Source: Candidatus Omnitrophota bacterium
GTDB taxonomy: Bacteria; Omnitrophota; Gorgyraeia; Gygaellales; Profunditerraquicolaceae
Reading direction: 5' to 3'
DNA: 5,193 bases
NCBI GenBank assembly: GCA_026387555.1
Contig: JAPLLM010000029.1
Location: forward strand, 1-5,193
The number at the start of each line of letters is the position of its first letter. Within the stretch, counting starts at the first letter, position 1. Positions 1 through 4,934 of the stretch are shown here, piece by piece. Position numbers and translations under genes: made by a program. The notes beneath the pieces were generated by a model that did not search any database, had not been told where the DNA came from, and was given only the letters and a program-made list of their open reading frames with translations.

Positions 1-1
1 G

Positions 2-1180
2 GATGATTGGAAATTTTATTCTTTATTCCTGATCATGCTCTGCGGGATGAACGGAGTGCTGTTAAGCTCGGACCTTTTTAATCTCTATGTTTTCCTTGAA
101 GTTGCCTCATTATCAGGCTACGCGTTGGTAGCCTTCGGTGTTTCGGCCGAGGACTTAGAGGCGTCTTTTAAATATATGGTTATGGGCGCGATGGCTTCTA
201 TTTTTATTCTTCTCGGCATTGCCATGCTTTACAGCTATACGTCGACGCTGAATATGGCGGAAGTAGCGCAGGCCCTTTCAGCGAGGCCGGCGGGTTTCTT
301 GATCAGCTTCGTATCCGTCTTATTCCTCGCTGGGTTCGGTTTAAAAGCGGCGTTAGTTCCATTCCACGCCTGGCTTCCCGACGCGCATTCATCCGCGCCT
401 TCGCCTGTATCCGCGGTTTTATCAGGGTTAGTCATTAAGACTCTCGGTATTTACGCCTTATCCCGTGTTTTCTTTAATTGTCTTGGTATTTCCAATAAAA
501 TATTAATGGCTTTGATGTTTTTAGGCGCGCTTTCTATGGTGGTCGGCGCATTTTTAGCCCTTACGCAGTCAGATATTAAGAGGATGCTTGCCTATTCCAG
601 CATAAGCCAAGTAGGTTATATTGTCTTTGCTCTGGGGATAGGCACTCCGCTTGCTATTTTGGGCGCCTTATTCCATATTCTTAATCATGCCTCGGCTAAA
701 TCACTTCTCTTTTTAAACGCCGGGACTATTGAGCGGGCAACAGGCACGCGCGATATAAATAAAATGGGCGGGCTAAACGCCAAACTTCCGGTTACCGGTT
801 ACACCAGCCTGATGGGCTCGATGAGTATATCAGGGATTCCTCCGTTTGCCGGATTCTGGAGCAAGCTTTTGATAATTATTGCCGCGGTCCAGGCAGGGCA
901 GATAGCTTATTCCGCCGTAGCTGTGATCGTAAGCATAATCACTCTGATTTACTACTTAAGGTTCCATACTAAAGTATTTTTTGGAATACCAGCACAGAAT
1001 ACGGCAGAGGTTAAAGAGGCTCCCGCGGCTATTAAGTGGCCGGTTATTATACTGGGATTGATTTGTCTTGCTGGCGGGCTCCTGCTTATTCCTTCTTTAA
1101 GGGATTTTCTTAACAGGGGAGTGGATGTATTGATTTCGGGGATAAATTACAAGGATGCGATCTTTCAAGCGGTGAAATAA
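2..1180 (+). CDS. mrpD: Mrp-type antiporter subunit D (NuoN/HyfB-like proton channel), 5' partial
   Basis: Polytopic membrane protein of the MrpD/NuoM/NuoN ion-translocating family. The frame is open to the left edge, and the residues before the first ATG (position 35) still look like family sequence (DDWKFYSLFLI), so the true start is outside the window and that ATG is internal. Numbered from it, the visible 381 residues contain: the conserved acidic membrane residue E22 in NLYVFLEV; the proton-channel lysine K104 in GFGLKAALVPFHAWLPDAH; K135 in the next helix; TQSDIKRMLAYSSISQVGY at 177-195; the histidine/lysine helix FHILNHASAKSLLF with H214, H218 and K222; and SGIPPFAGFWSK at 266-277. Members normally have about 14 helices and 480-500 residues, so roughly 100 are missing. 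The mrpE gene that follows favours MrpD over NuoN or HyfB. The stop shares one base with the mrpE start. Family assignment is secure; whether it serves an antiporter or an Mbh-like complex is inferred from context. Confidence 0.93.
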   Translation, partial: DDWKFYSLFLIMLCGMNGVLLSSDLFNLYVFLEVASLSGYALVAFGVSAEDLEASFKYMVMGAMASIFILLGIAMLYSYTSTLNMAEVAQALSARPAGFLISFVSVLFLAGFGLKAALVPFHAWLPDAHSSAPSPVSAVLSGLVIKTLGIYALSRVFFNCLGISNKILMALMFLGALSMVVGAFLALTQSDIKRMLAYSSISQVGYIVFALGIGTPLAILGALFHILNHASAKSLLFLNAGTIERATGTRDINKMGGLNAKLPVTGYTSLMGSMSISGIPPFAGFWSKLLIIIAAVQAGQIAYSAVAVIVSIITLIYYLRFHTKVFFGIPAQNTAEVKEAPAAIKWPVIILGLICLAGGLLLIPSLRDFLNRGVDVLISGINYKDAIFQAVK

Positions 1181-1674
1181 TGCAGATACGTATTTTATTA
1201 TTTATTTCTTCGTTTATCACATGGGTCTTATTAAGATGGTCATTTGAGCCGCAGAATATAGTAATAGGTATTGCTGTTTCTGTACTGGTATCTTTGATGA
1301 CTGCGGGTATTTTCGAAAAAAAATCCGGATTGCTGAAAAGGCCATGGCGCTACTTATGGCTATTTTATTATTTCCCGCTTTTTGCCTGGGAGTGTTTTAA
1401 GGCTAATCTCGAGGGGGCATATCGGGTAATTCACCCTGACTTGCCTATAAGGCCGGGCATAGTCAAAGTGAGGACAACTCTAAAATCGGATACGGGTTTG
1501 ACATTTCTGGCTAATACCTTGACCCTGGTTCCCGGGACAATGACCGTAGATATCGACCGAGACGGGGGATTCCTGTATGTCCATTGGATGAACGTCGAGT
1601 CCCCCGAAATAGACAGGGCCACGGCATTGATCGTAGAAAGATTCGAAAAGATATTGCGGAGGATATTCGGTTGA
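1180..1674 (+). CDS. mrpE: Mrp-type antiporter subunit E
   Basis: 164-residue membrane protein of the MrpE/MnhE (MbhA) family, a structural subunit of Mrp cation/proton antiporters and of the Mrp part of Mbh/Mbx-type complexes. Two N-terminal membrane segments (about 5-20 and 26-45) are followed by an aromatic-rich helix near 56-74. The cytoplasmic part carries the family hallmark PGTMTVDIDRDGGFLYVHWM at 118-137, preceded by RPGIVKVRTTLKSDTGLTFL from residue 91 and NTLTLVPG at 112-119. Length is typical (about 160). The ATG overlaps the last base of the mrpD stop (TAATG). No strong ribosome binding site is visible, so translation is probably coupled to mrpD. The 3' end contains the Shine-Dalgarno sequence of mrpF. 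Confidence 0.92.
   Translation: MQIRILLFISSFITWVLLRWSFEPQNIVIGIAVSVLVSLMTAGIFEKKSGLLKRPWRYLWLFYYFPLFAWECFKANLEGAYRVIHPDLPIRPGIVKVRTTLKSDTGLTFLANTLTLVPGTMTVDIDRDGGFLYVHWMNVESPEIDRATALIVERFEKILRRIFG
1658..1663 (+). promoter_or_regulatory. Ribosome binding site (GGAGGA) that sets a TTG start for mrpF
   Basis: GGAGGA lies inside the end of mrpE, seven bases before TTG at 1671. No comparable site precedes the in-frame ATG codons at 1584 or 1791. This supports a TTG start whose codon overlaps the mrpE stop as TTGA. Confidence 0.8.
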
Positions 1675-2030
1675 AACGCTTACGCTGGTTTTTAGGATTG
1701 GGTTTTATATTGGCGGTATTCGGGTTCATTTTATTTTACCCTCTGCCCACATTATTAGGGTGGCAGTCAAAGCTCCTGCACAGAGCCTTTATGATCATGC
1801 TATTTAGCGGAGCGTTTTGTTTCCTGCGTATCGCTTTGGGGCCGACTGCCGCGGACAGGGTGGCGGCGCTGGATATATTCGGTATATTGATCCTGGGCTT
1901 CTGCGCCATATTAGGGATCCCCACGGGCAGGGACTGGTATATCGATATAGGAATTGCCTGGGCTTTGCAGAGCTTTATTTCGATATTGGCTATGGCAAAA
2001 TTTATGGAAGGAAGAAATTTCGATGAATGA
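1671..2030 (+). CDS. mrpF: Mrp-type antiporter subunit F with an extra N-terminal membrane helix
   Basis: Small membrane subunit of the MrpF/MnhF (MbhB) family, part of the Mrp ion-transport module. The signature LGPTAADRVAALDIFGILIL covers residues 56-75 of the 119-residue product, followed by WYIDIGIAWALQSFISILAMAKF from residue 89, which matches the last helix of the family. The TTG start at 1671 is chosen for its strong ribosome binding site and four-base overlap with the mrpE stop. An ATG at 1584 in the same frame would add a charged tail read from within mrpE. MrpF proteins usually have about 85-100 residues and three helices. Here residues 5-30 (RWFLGLGFILAVFGFILFYP and on) form an additional hydrophobic segment before the usual first helix at about 38-54. 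The stop overlaps mrpG by eight bases. Confidence 0.88.
   Translation: MKRLRWFLGLGFILAVFGFILFYPLPTLLGWQSKLLHRAFMIMLFSGAFCFLRIALGPTAADRVAALDIFGILILGFCAILGIPTGRDWYIDIGIAWALQSFISILAMAKFMEGRNFDE
2006..2014 (+). promoter_or_regulatory. Ribosome binding site (GGAAGGAAG) that sets the mrpG start
   Basis: This purine-rich site inside the end of mrpF is eight bases before ATG at 2023. It identifies that ATG as the mrpG start and excludes the earlier in-frame ATG at 1954, whose first 23 codons only read mrpF in another frame. Confidence 0.7.
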
Positions 2031-2274
2031 GATTATCGGCTATGTATTTTTAGGGCTGGGTATATTATTTGATTTTATCGGCTGCCTCGGCCTCTTGCGT
2101 TTTCCGGATATTTATAACCGGTTGCATTCTTCGATCAAATGCGTGACCCTGGGTACCTCGAGCATATTATTAGGCCTGTTTTTATTCAAGGGTTTTACTC
2201 CCGCCGGAATTAAGGCCCTATTGTGTATAGTTGCGATAAATACGCAGAAGATAAAAAATAATGCGTTATCCTAA
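2023..2274 (+). CDS. mrpG: Mrp-type antiporter subunit G, short C-terminus
   Basis: 83-residue membrane protein of the MrpG/MnhG (MbhC) family, another small subunit of the Mrp module. The first helix (about 5-24) leads into the conserved motif GLLRFPDIYNRLHSSIKCVTLG at 23-44, then the second helix (about 42-56). The usual MrpG continues with a third hydrophobic helix ending in a T-x-P-V-x-x-H-x-x-x-R-A motif, for a total of about 100-120 residues. Here the third helix is cut to about KALLCIVAI and the tail is polar (NTQKIKNNALS). The other two reading frames do not restore the missing motif, so a single frameshift does not explain it. The gene overlaps the next one by 14 bases. It may be a naturally short subunit or one shortened by a deletion. 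Confidence 0.83.
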   Translation: MNEIIGYVFLGLGILFDFIGCLGLLRFPDIYNRLHSSIKCVTLGTSSILLGLFLFKGFTPAGIKALLCIVAINTQKIKNNALS

Positions 2275-2872
2275 ATTAAGAGAATTAAAAGAAGCGGTTA
2301 AGGCGCTGATCAAAGGGCCGTATACCATAAAATACCCTTATCAGCCGGCAAAGACGTATGAGCGCTTCCGCGGCCGTCCGTATTTTCATGAAGAGGAGTG
2401 CATCGGGTGCACTGCCTGCGCCCAGGTCTGCCCTTCGAAAGCAATTGAAGTTAAAGATACGGTGGCAGGCGCAAAGGGTAAGCGTAAACTTACCGTGCAT
2501 TGGGATATTTGTATTTTCTGCGGACAGTGCCAGGCGAATTGCCCTACCGGAAAAGGAATAGTCCTTTCCCGGGAATTTGAATTTGCTACGACCGAAAAGA
2601 GAGAGGCGTTGAAGCAGGAGATAGAAAAAGAATTTGTTTTATGCGAGTGCTGTCAGGAGCCGGTTGCGCCCTACGACCAGTATGTCTGGACGGCAAAACG
2701 TTTAGGCCCCCTGTGCTTTTCCAATTCCTCGCTCGTGCTTTTTTATTTGAGGCTCCTGAATTTTGCCTCTAAGGCCAAGAGCCCGCCCAAAAAAGAAGAA
2801 GAGATATCCCGCGCCGAGCGCATCCGGGTGCTTTGTCCGCGTTGCCGCCGCCAGGCAGTAATAAAATCTTAG
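2261..2872 (+). CDS. Two-[4Fe-4S] electron-transfer subunit with C-terminal zinc ribbon (HycF/NuoI/MbhN-like)
   Basis: 203-residue cytoplasmic iron-sulfur protein. Two classic CxxCxxCxxxCP motifs bind two [4Fe-4S] clusters: C47, C50, C53, C57 and C84, C87, C90, C94. The N-terminus (RELKEAVKALIKGPYTIKYP) matches membrane-associated hydrogenase and complex I ferredoxin subunits, which carry electrons to or from the small NuoB-like subunit. After residue 125 a second module has C128/C131 (LCECCQEPVAPYDQ) and C192/C195 (CPRCRR), spaced like a zinc ribbon and resembling the C-terminal extension of HycF-type subunits of group 4 hydrogenases. It starts 14 bases inside mrpG with only a weak AGAAG upstream, so translation is probably coupled. 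Adjacency to Mrp subunits argues for a ferredoxin- or hydrogenase-linked ion pump. The hydrogenase catalytic genes are not in view, so the partner enzyme is inference. Confidence 0.88.
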   Translation: MRYPKLRELKEAVKALIKGPYTIKYPYQPAKTYERFRGRPYFHEEECIGCTACAQVCPSKAIEVKDTVAGAKGKRKLTVHWDICIFCGQCQANCPTGKGIVLSREFEFATTEKREALKQEIEKEFVLCECCQEPVAPYDQYVWTAKRLGPLCFSNSSLVLFYLRLLNFASKAKSPPKKEEEISRAERIRVLCPRCRRQAVIKS

Positions 2873-2876
2873 AAAA

Positions 2877-4076
2877 ATGTTTTCTTCGTTAAGCGTAAGA
2901 GAATTCAGGATTTATTGGTATGGGATGCTTATCTCTCTGGTCGGTTCATGGATCCAGACCATGGCCCAGAGCTGGCTGGTCTTTCAAATCACTAATTCTG
3001 CTTTTCTTTTGGGAGTGGTGGGTTTCCTTGGCTCTATCCCTGTTTTCTTTTTTTCTCTTTTTGCCGGGGTATTAGCGGATAGGGTAAACAAGAGAAGGGT
3101 CTTAATTATCACTCAGACCGTTTTTATGCTTTTAGCCTTCCTTCTGGCAGTCCTTACCCAATTCAAATTGATCACCGCTTCTCAAATCATGGTTATCGCT
3201 TTATTGAACGGCACGGTTATGGCTTTTGATGCCCCTACCCGGCAGTCAATAGTCGTGGAGCTCGTCGGCAAGCAGCATCTTTTTAACGCCATTGCCTTAA
3301 ACTCGGTGGCTTTTAATTCTTCGCGTATCATCGGCCCGGCGCTCGCCGGTATTCTGGTCGCTGTTGTAGGGATGAGCGGGTGTTTTTACGTTAACGGAAT
3401 AAGCTTCTTAGCTGTGATTGTAGCGCTCTTTTTGATCCGTACCGCAAAAGAAACGGTAACCAGAAAGAAGAGCCACGTGCTTAAAGAATTAAAAGAGGGG
3501 CTGGTTTTTATAAAGAATAATCGCGATATACTAATTCTCATCTCCATGGTCGGGATAGTGAGCCTTTTCGGTATCTCTTATATGATACTTATGCCTATTT
3601 TTGCCGAACAGGTCTTAAAGGTCGGGATCAAGGGTTTGGGGGTGCTCATGTCTTCGTCGGGCCTGGGCGCATTAGCCGGGGCGCTTATCTTAGCGCGCCT
3701 GGGAGATTTTAGGTACAAGGGTAGGCTCTTGAATTTCTCGGCGCTTGTCTTTTCATTCTCCCTCATTATATTTTCGCTTTCTAAGATTTACCTGTTGTCG
3801 CTTCTTGCGTTAGCCTTTATAGGAGCTACCGGCGTTACTTCTATAGCGTTGGTCAATACTATAATCCAGACTAAGGTGGGTGATGAATTCCGGGGAAGGG
3901 TGATGAGTGTTTTTATGCTCACCTTTGCCGGATTCTTGCCTTTCGGAAATCTTATCGCAGGCAGTATGGCCCAGCGCCTTGGAGTTTCGATTTGCGTGCT
4001 GGTCAGCGGGATAATCTGTTTCGTATTCTTTGGCGCGGTAAATATAATGTATCCCAGGATAAGGGATATAAACTAA
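2877..4076 (+). CDS. MFS exporter, EntS/MFS_3-type
   Basis: 399-residue inner-membrane transporter of the major facilitator superfamily with about 12 predicted helices and the usual length. Features typical of the MFS_3 (EntS-like) branch are the N-terminal FRIYWYGMLISLVGSWIQ at 10-27, motif A as GVLADRVNKRRV at 64-75, FDAPTRQS at 117-124, NAIALNSVAFNSSRIIGPAL at 137-156, and GDEFRGRVMSVFML at 335-348. Relatives export small molecules such as siderophores or drugs; the substrate cannot be read from sequence. The start lies four bases after the iron-sulfur gene stop, with no visible Shine-Dalgarno site; an in-frame stop at 2862-2864 limits how far upstream it could begin. It is probably read through from the upstream operon but has no evident functional link to it. 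No convincing intrinsic terminator follows. Confidence 0.9.
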   Translation: MFSSLSVREFRIYWYGMLISLVGSWIQTMAQSWLVFQITNSAFLLGVVGFLGSIPVFFFSLFAGVLADRVNKRRVLIITQTVFMLLAFLLAVLTQFKLITASQIMVIALLNGTVMAFDAPTRQSIVVELVGKQHLFNAIALNSVAFNSSRIIGPALAGILVAVVGMSGCFYVNGISFLAVIVALFLIRTAKETVTRKKSHVLKELKEGLVFIKNNRDILILISMVGIVSLFGISYMILMPIFAEQVLKVGIKGLGVLMSSSGLGALAGALILARLGDFRYKGRLLNFSALVFSFSLIIFSLSKIYLLSLLALAFIGATGVTSIALVNTIIQTKVGDEFRGRVMSVFMLTFAGFLPFGNLIAGSMAQRLGVSICVLVSGIICFVFFGAVNIMYPRIRDIN

Positions 4077-4084
4077 TTTTTTAT

Positions 4085-4113
4085 TTGATTTTTTTAAATC
4101 CTTTTGCTAAAAT
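4085..4113 (+). promoter_or_regulatory. Sigma70-type promoter for the lipoprotein gene
   Basis: TTGATT (4085-4090), a 17-base spacer and TAAAAT (4108-4113) preceded by TGC give a -35 box, an ideal spacer and an extended -10. The predicted start near 4120 leaves a 5' UTR of about 77 bases. Upstream sequence back to the MFS stop is AT-rich. Confidence 0.65.
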
Positions 4114-4122
4114 TATAAAGTA

Positions 4123-4143
4123 AGAAGGTGAGTTCGCCCTTCT
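4123..4143 (+). other. 5'-UTR stem-loop of the lipoprotein mRNA
   Basis: AGAAGG (4123-4128) pairs with CCTTCT (4138-4143). The stem can extend by T4129-G4136 and G4130-C4135 around an AGTT loop with C4137 bulged. It lies within a few bases of the predicted mRNA 5' end, a position where hairpins often protect transcripts from decay. It is not followed by a proper T-run, so it is a poor terminator for the MFS gene. Confidence 0.4.
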
Positions 4144-4184
4144 AGTGTTTTATAAAATTATCGTATTAATTTAATCACATAGAG

Positions 4185-4189
4185 AGGAG
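4185..4189 (+). promoter_or_regulatory. Ribosome binding site (AGGAG) of the lipoprotein gene
   Basis: AGGAG within AGAGAGGAGA lies seven bases before ATG at 4197, a strong and well-spaced site that fixes the start. Confidence 0.85.
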
Positions 4190-4196
4190 AAACGGC

Positions 4197-4634
4197 ATGA
4201 AAAAGTTTTTGGTAGTTGCGGCAGTAGTATTGTTGGGAACAAGTTTGTTTGGTTGCGGTAAAAAGGCCGAGGAATCGCAGGAACCCGTATCCATGGAGGC
4301 TATGAGTACGGTTAATGTCACGACTCCGGCTGCTCTTCCCGAGGCAAAGGTTCAATCAGCTCCGGCTATGGCGACTCCGGCGGTTGAGCCGGGAAAGGTA
4401 GAGGCTGCAGCACCCGCTTTCGGAAAACCCACCCCGTTGCAGATCCAGGCGGCTTTAAAGAATGCCGGGCTTTACACCGGTGAAGTTGACGGAAAGTTGG
4501 GGCCTAAGACCAAGAAGGCGATTCAGGAGTTCCAGAAAGCTAACGGACTTAAGGCAGACGGTAAGGTAGGGCCTAAGACCTGGGAATTATTAAAGATGCA
4601 TCTGGCTGCTCCGGTTGAGTCTGTAAAAAGATAA
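4197..4634 (+). CDS. Small lipoprotein with peptidoglycan-binding domain
   Basis: 145-residue secreted lipoprotein. The signal peptide MKKFLVVAAVVLLGTSLFGC has two lysines, a hydrophobic core and a lipobox LFGC, so lipidation should occur at C20. Residues 21 and 22 are Gly-Lys, not Asp, which under the E. coli rule would favour sorting to the outer membrane. Residues 23-77 are a low-complexity Ala/Pro/Val/Glu linker. Residues 78-134 form one PG_binding_1-type domain: LQIQAALKNAGLYTGEVDGK, then LGPKTKKAIQEFQKANGL and DGKVGPKTWELLK. The two DGKxGPKT turns (98-105 and 121-128) are normal for this fold, although their codons share an exact 12-base match (GGGCCTAAGACC at 4500 and 4569). No catalytic domain is present, so it probably anchors the envelope to peptidoglycan. 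It is monocistronic, with its own promoter, ribosome site and terminator. Confidence 0.88.
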   Translation: MKKFLVVAAVVLLGTSLFGCGKKAEESQEPVSMEAMSTVNVTTPAALPEAKVQSAPAMATPAVEPGKVEAAAPAFGKPTPLQIQAALKNAGLYTGEVDGKLGPKTKKAIQEFQKANGLKADGKVGPKTWELLKMHLAAPVESVKR

Positions 4635-4640
4635 TTTTGC

Positions 4641-4666
4641 GCGCCCCTTGAAAAGGGGCGCATTTT
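4641..4666 (+). terminator. Intrinsic terminator of the lipoprotein gene
   Basis: GCGCCCCTT (4641-4649) pairs perfectly with AAGGGGCGC (4653-4661) around a GAA loop, followed by ATTTTATT. It begins six bases after the lipoprotein stop. Confidence 0.85.
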
Positions 4667-4676
4667 ATTGTATACT
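4648..4676 (+). promoter_or_regulatory. Sigma70-type promoter for the riboswitch RNA
   Basis: TTGAAA (4648-4653), a 17-base spacer and TATACT (4671-4676) are each one base from consensus. The -35 box sits at the apex of the preceding terminator hairpin. The predicted start near 4683 lies at the first base of a sequence that can pair with 4851-4862 and a few bases before the c-di-GMP aptamer core. Confidence 0.7.
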
Positions 4677-4683
4677 TTTAATA

Positions 4684-4823
4684 GCCGATAAGGGTAAACC
4701 TCCGCAGCATTAGTGCTGGGGACGCACATTCGAATAGGGTGCGCGCTGAAAGGCGGGGACGCAAAGCCACAGACCTAAACCCGCCGCATATAAATGGCGG
4801 ATATGGTGGCTGGGTTGCCGAAG
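4684..4823 (+). ncRNA. Cyclic-di-GMP-I (GEMM-I) riboswitch aptamer with enlarged P1b arm
   Basis: This RNA matches the cyclic-di-GMP-I aptamer in its conserved parts: GATAAGGGTAAACC at the 5' side (4687-4700), GGGACGCAAAGCC (4756-4768), ACCTAAA (4773-4779), the hairpin CCGCC/GGCGG (4781-4785 with 4796-4800), ATATGGT (4801-4807) and GGCTGGGTTGCCGAAG (4808-4823). A GAAA tetraloop capped by CGCT/GGCG (4744-4755) and the tetraloop receptor CCTAA...TATGG are both present. Aligned from memory with the V. cholerae Vc2 aptamer, the ligand-contacting G20, A47 and C92 would be G4694, A4764 and C4818. G at the first position favours c-di-GMP over cGAMP variants. Unusually, about 40 bases separate AAACC from the tetraloop hairpin; they hold two extra hairpins and a second copy of GGGGACGCA. 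Class assignment is firm; the P1 pairing and regulatory outcome are not. Confidence 0.82.
4686..4765 (+). repeat. Imperfect tandem repeat within the aptamer P1b arm
   Basis: Two units share both ends. CGATAAGGGT (4686-4695) resembles CGAATAGGGT (4731-4740) at 8 of 10 bases, and GGGGACGCACA (4718-4728) resembles GGGGACGCAAA (4755-4765) at 10 of 11. Each unit encloses its own hairpin: CAGCA-TTAG-TGCTG in the first, CGCT-GAAA-GGCG in the second. Only unit 1 has the AAACC strand; only unit 2 has the GAAA loop and AAAGCC. Confidence 0.6.
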
Positions 4824-4876
4824 TAAGGTAAGGGAAGTATCAACCCTAGGCCTTTATCGGCTGCTTCAATTTTCGC
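4824..4876 (+). promoter_or_regulatory. Probable expression platform of the riboswitch
   Basis: Segments here can pair with aptamer parts. CAACCC (4841-4846) matches GGGTTG (4812-4817), which lies beside the proposed ligand-binding C4818. The segment 4851-4862 is complementary to 4683-4693 with one bulge. ATCGG (4856-4860) could instead pair with CCGAT (4884-4888) in the terminator stem. These mutually exclusive options suggest a transcription-control switch, but direction (on or off) is not decided. Confidence 0.45.
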
Positions 4877-4916
4877 AAGAATCCCGATGTTTTTTGTCGG
4901 GATTTTTTGTTTTTTT
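4877..4916 (+). terminator. Strong intrinsic terminator after the riboswitch
   Basis: ATCCCGA (4881-4887) pairs with TCGGGAT (4897-4903), extended outward by A-T pairs and one G-T pair to 4877/4907. It is followed by a run of T broken by one G up to 4916. It ends 18 bases before the GH1 start codon. Confidence 0.88.
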
Positions 4917-4918
4917 AA

Positions 4919-4927
4919 TGTTATAAT
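4919..4927 (+). promoter_or_regulatory. Extended -10 promoter of the GH1 gene, predicting a leaderless mRNA
   Basis: TGTTATAAT is a perfect extended -10 (TGn plus TATAAT). No -35 box is visible at the usual distance, which extended -10 promoters can tolerate. The ATG follows seven bases after the hexamer, so transcription would start at or within a base or two of the start codon. Confidence 0.55.
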
Positions 4928-4934
4928 ACTTCCC

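Noticed and set aside
235..435. Minus-strand open frame of 66 codons within mrpD
   Set aside because: It is antisense to strongly conserved mrpD sequence, with no family resemblance; a chance frame.
1584..1670. mrpF starting at the in-frame ATG at 1584
   Set aside because: The added 29 residues are charged, read from inside mrpE in another frame, and have no ribosome site; TTG at 1671 has a strong one.
1954..2022. mrpG starting at the in-frame ATG at 1954
   Set aside because: The extra residues are only the mrpF end in another frame, and the good ribosome site is placed for 2023.
4077..4122. A terminator for the MFS gene in the T-rich stretch after its stop
   Set aside because: There is a T-run but no GC-rich stem before it; the only nearby stem (4123-4143) comes after the predicted lipoprotein promoter and lacks a following T-run.
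4488..4580. Direct DNA repeat in the lipoprotein gene as a mobile or recombinational element
   Set aside because: The 12-base match encodes the two equivalent DGKxGPKT turns of a normal peptidoglycan-binding domain.
4698..4732. The first GGTAAACC-hairpin-GGGGACGCA as a complete second c-di-GMP aptamer
   Set aside because: It lacks the following AAAGCC strand, the adenine equivalent to A47 (a C is there), a GAAA loop and any receptor helix, so it cannot be a full aptamer and is treated as a repeat within one.
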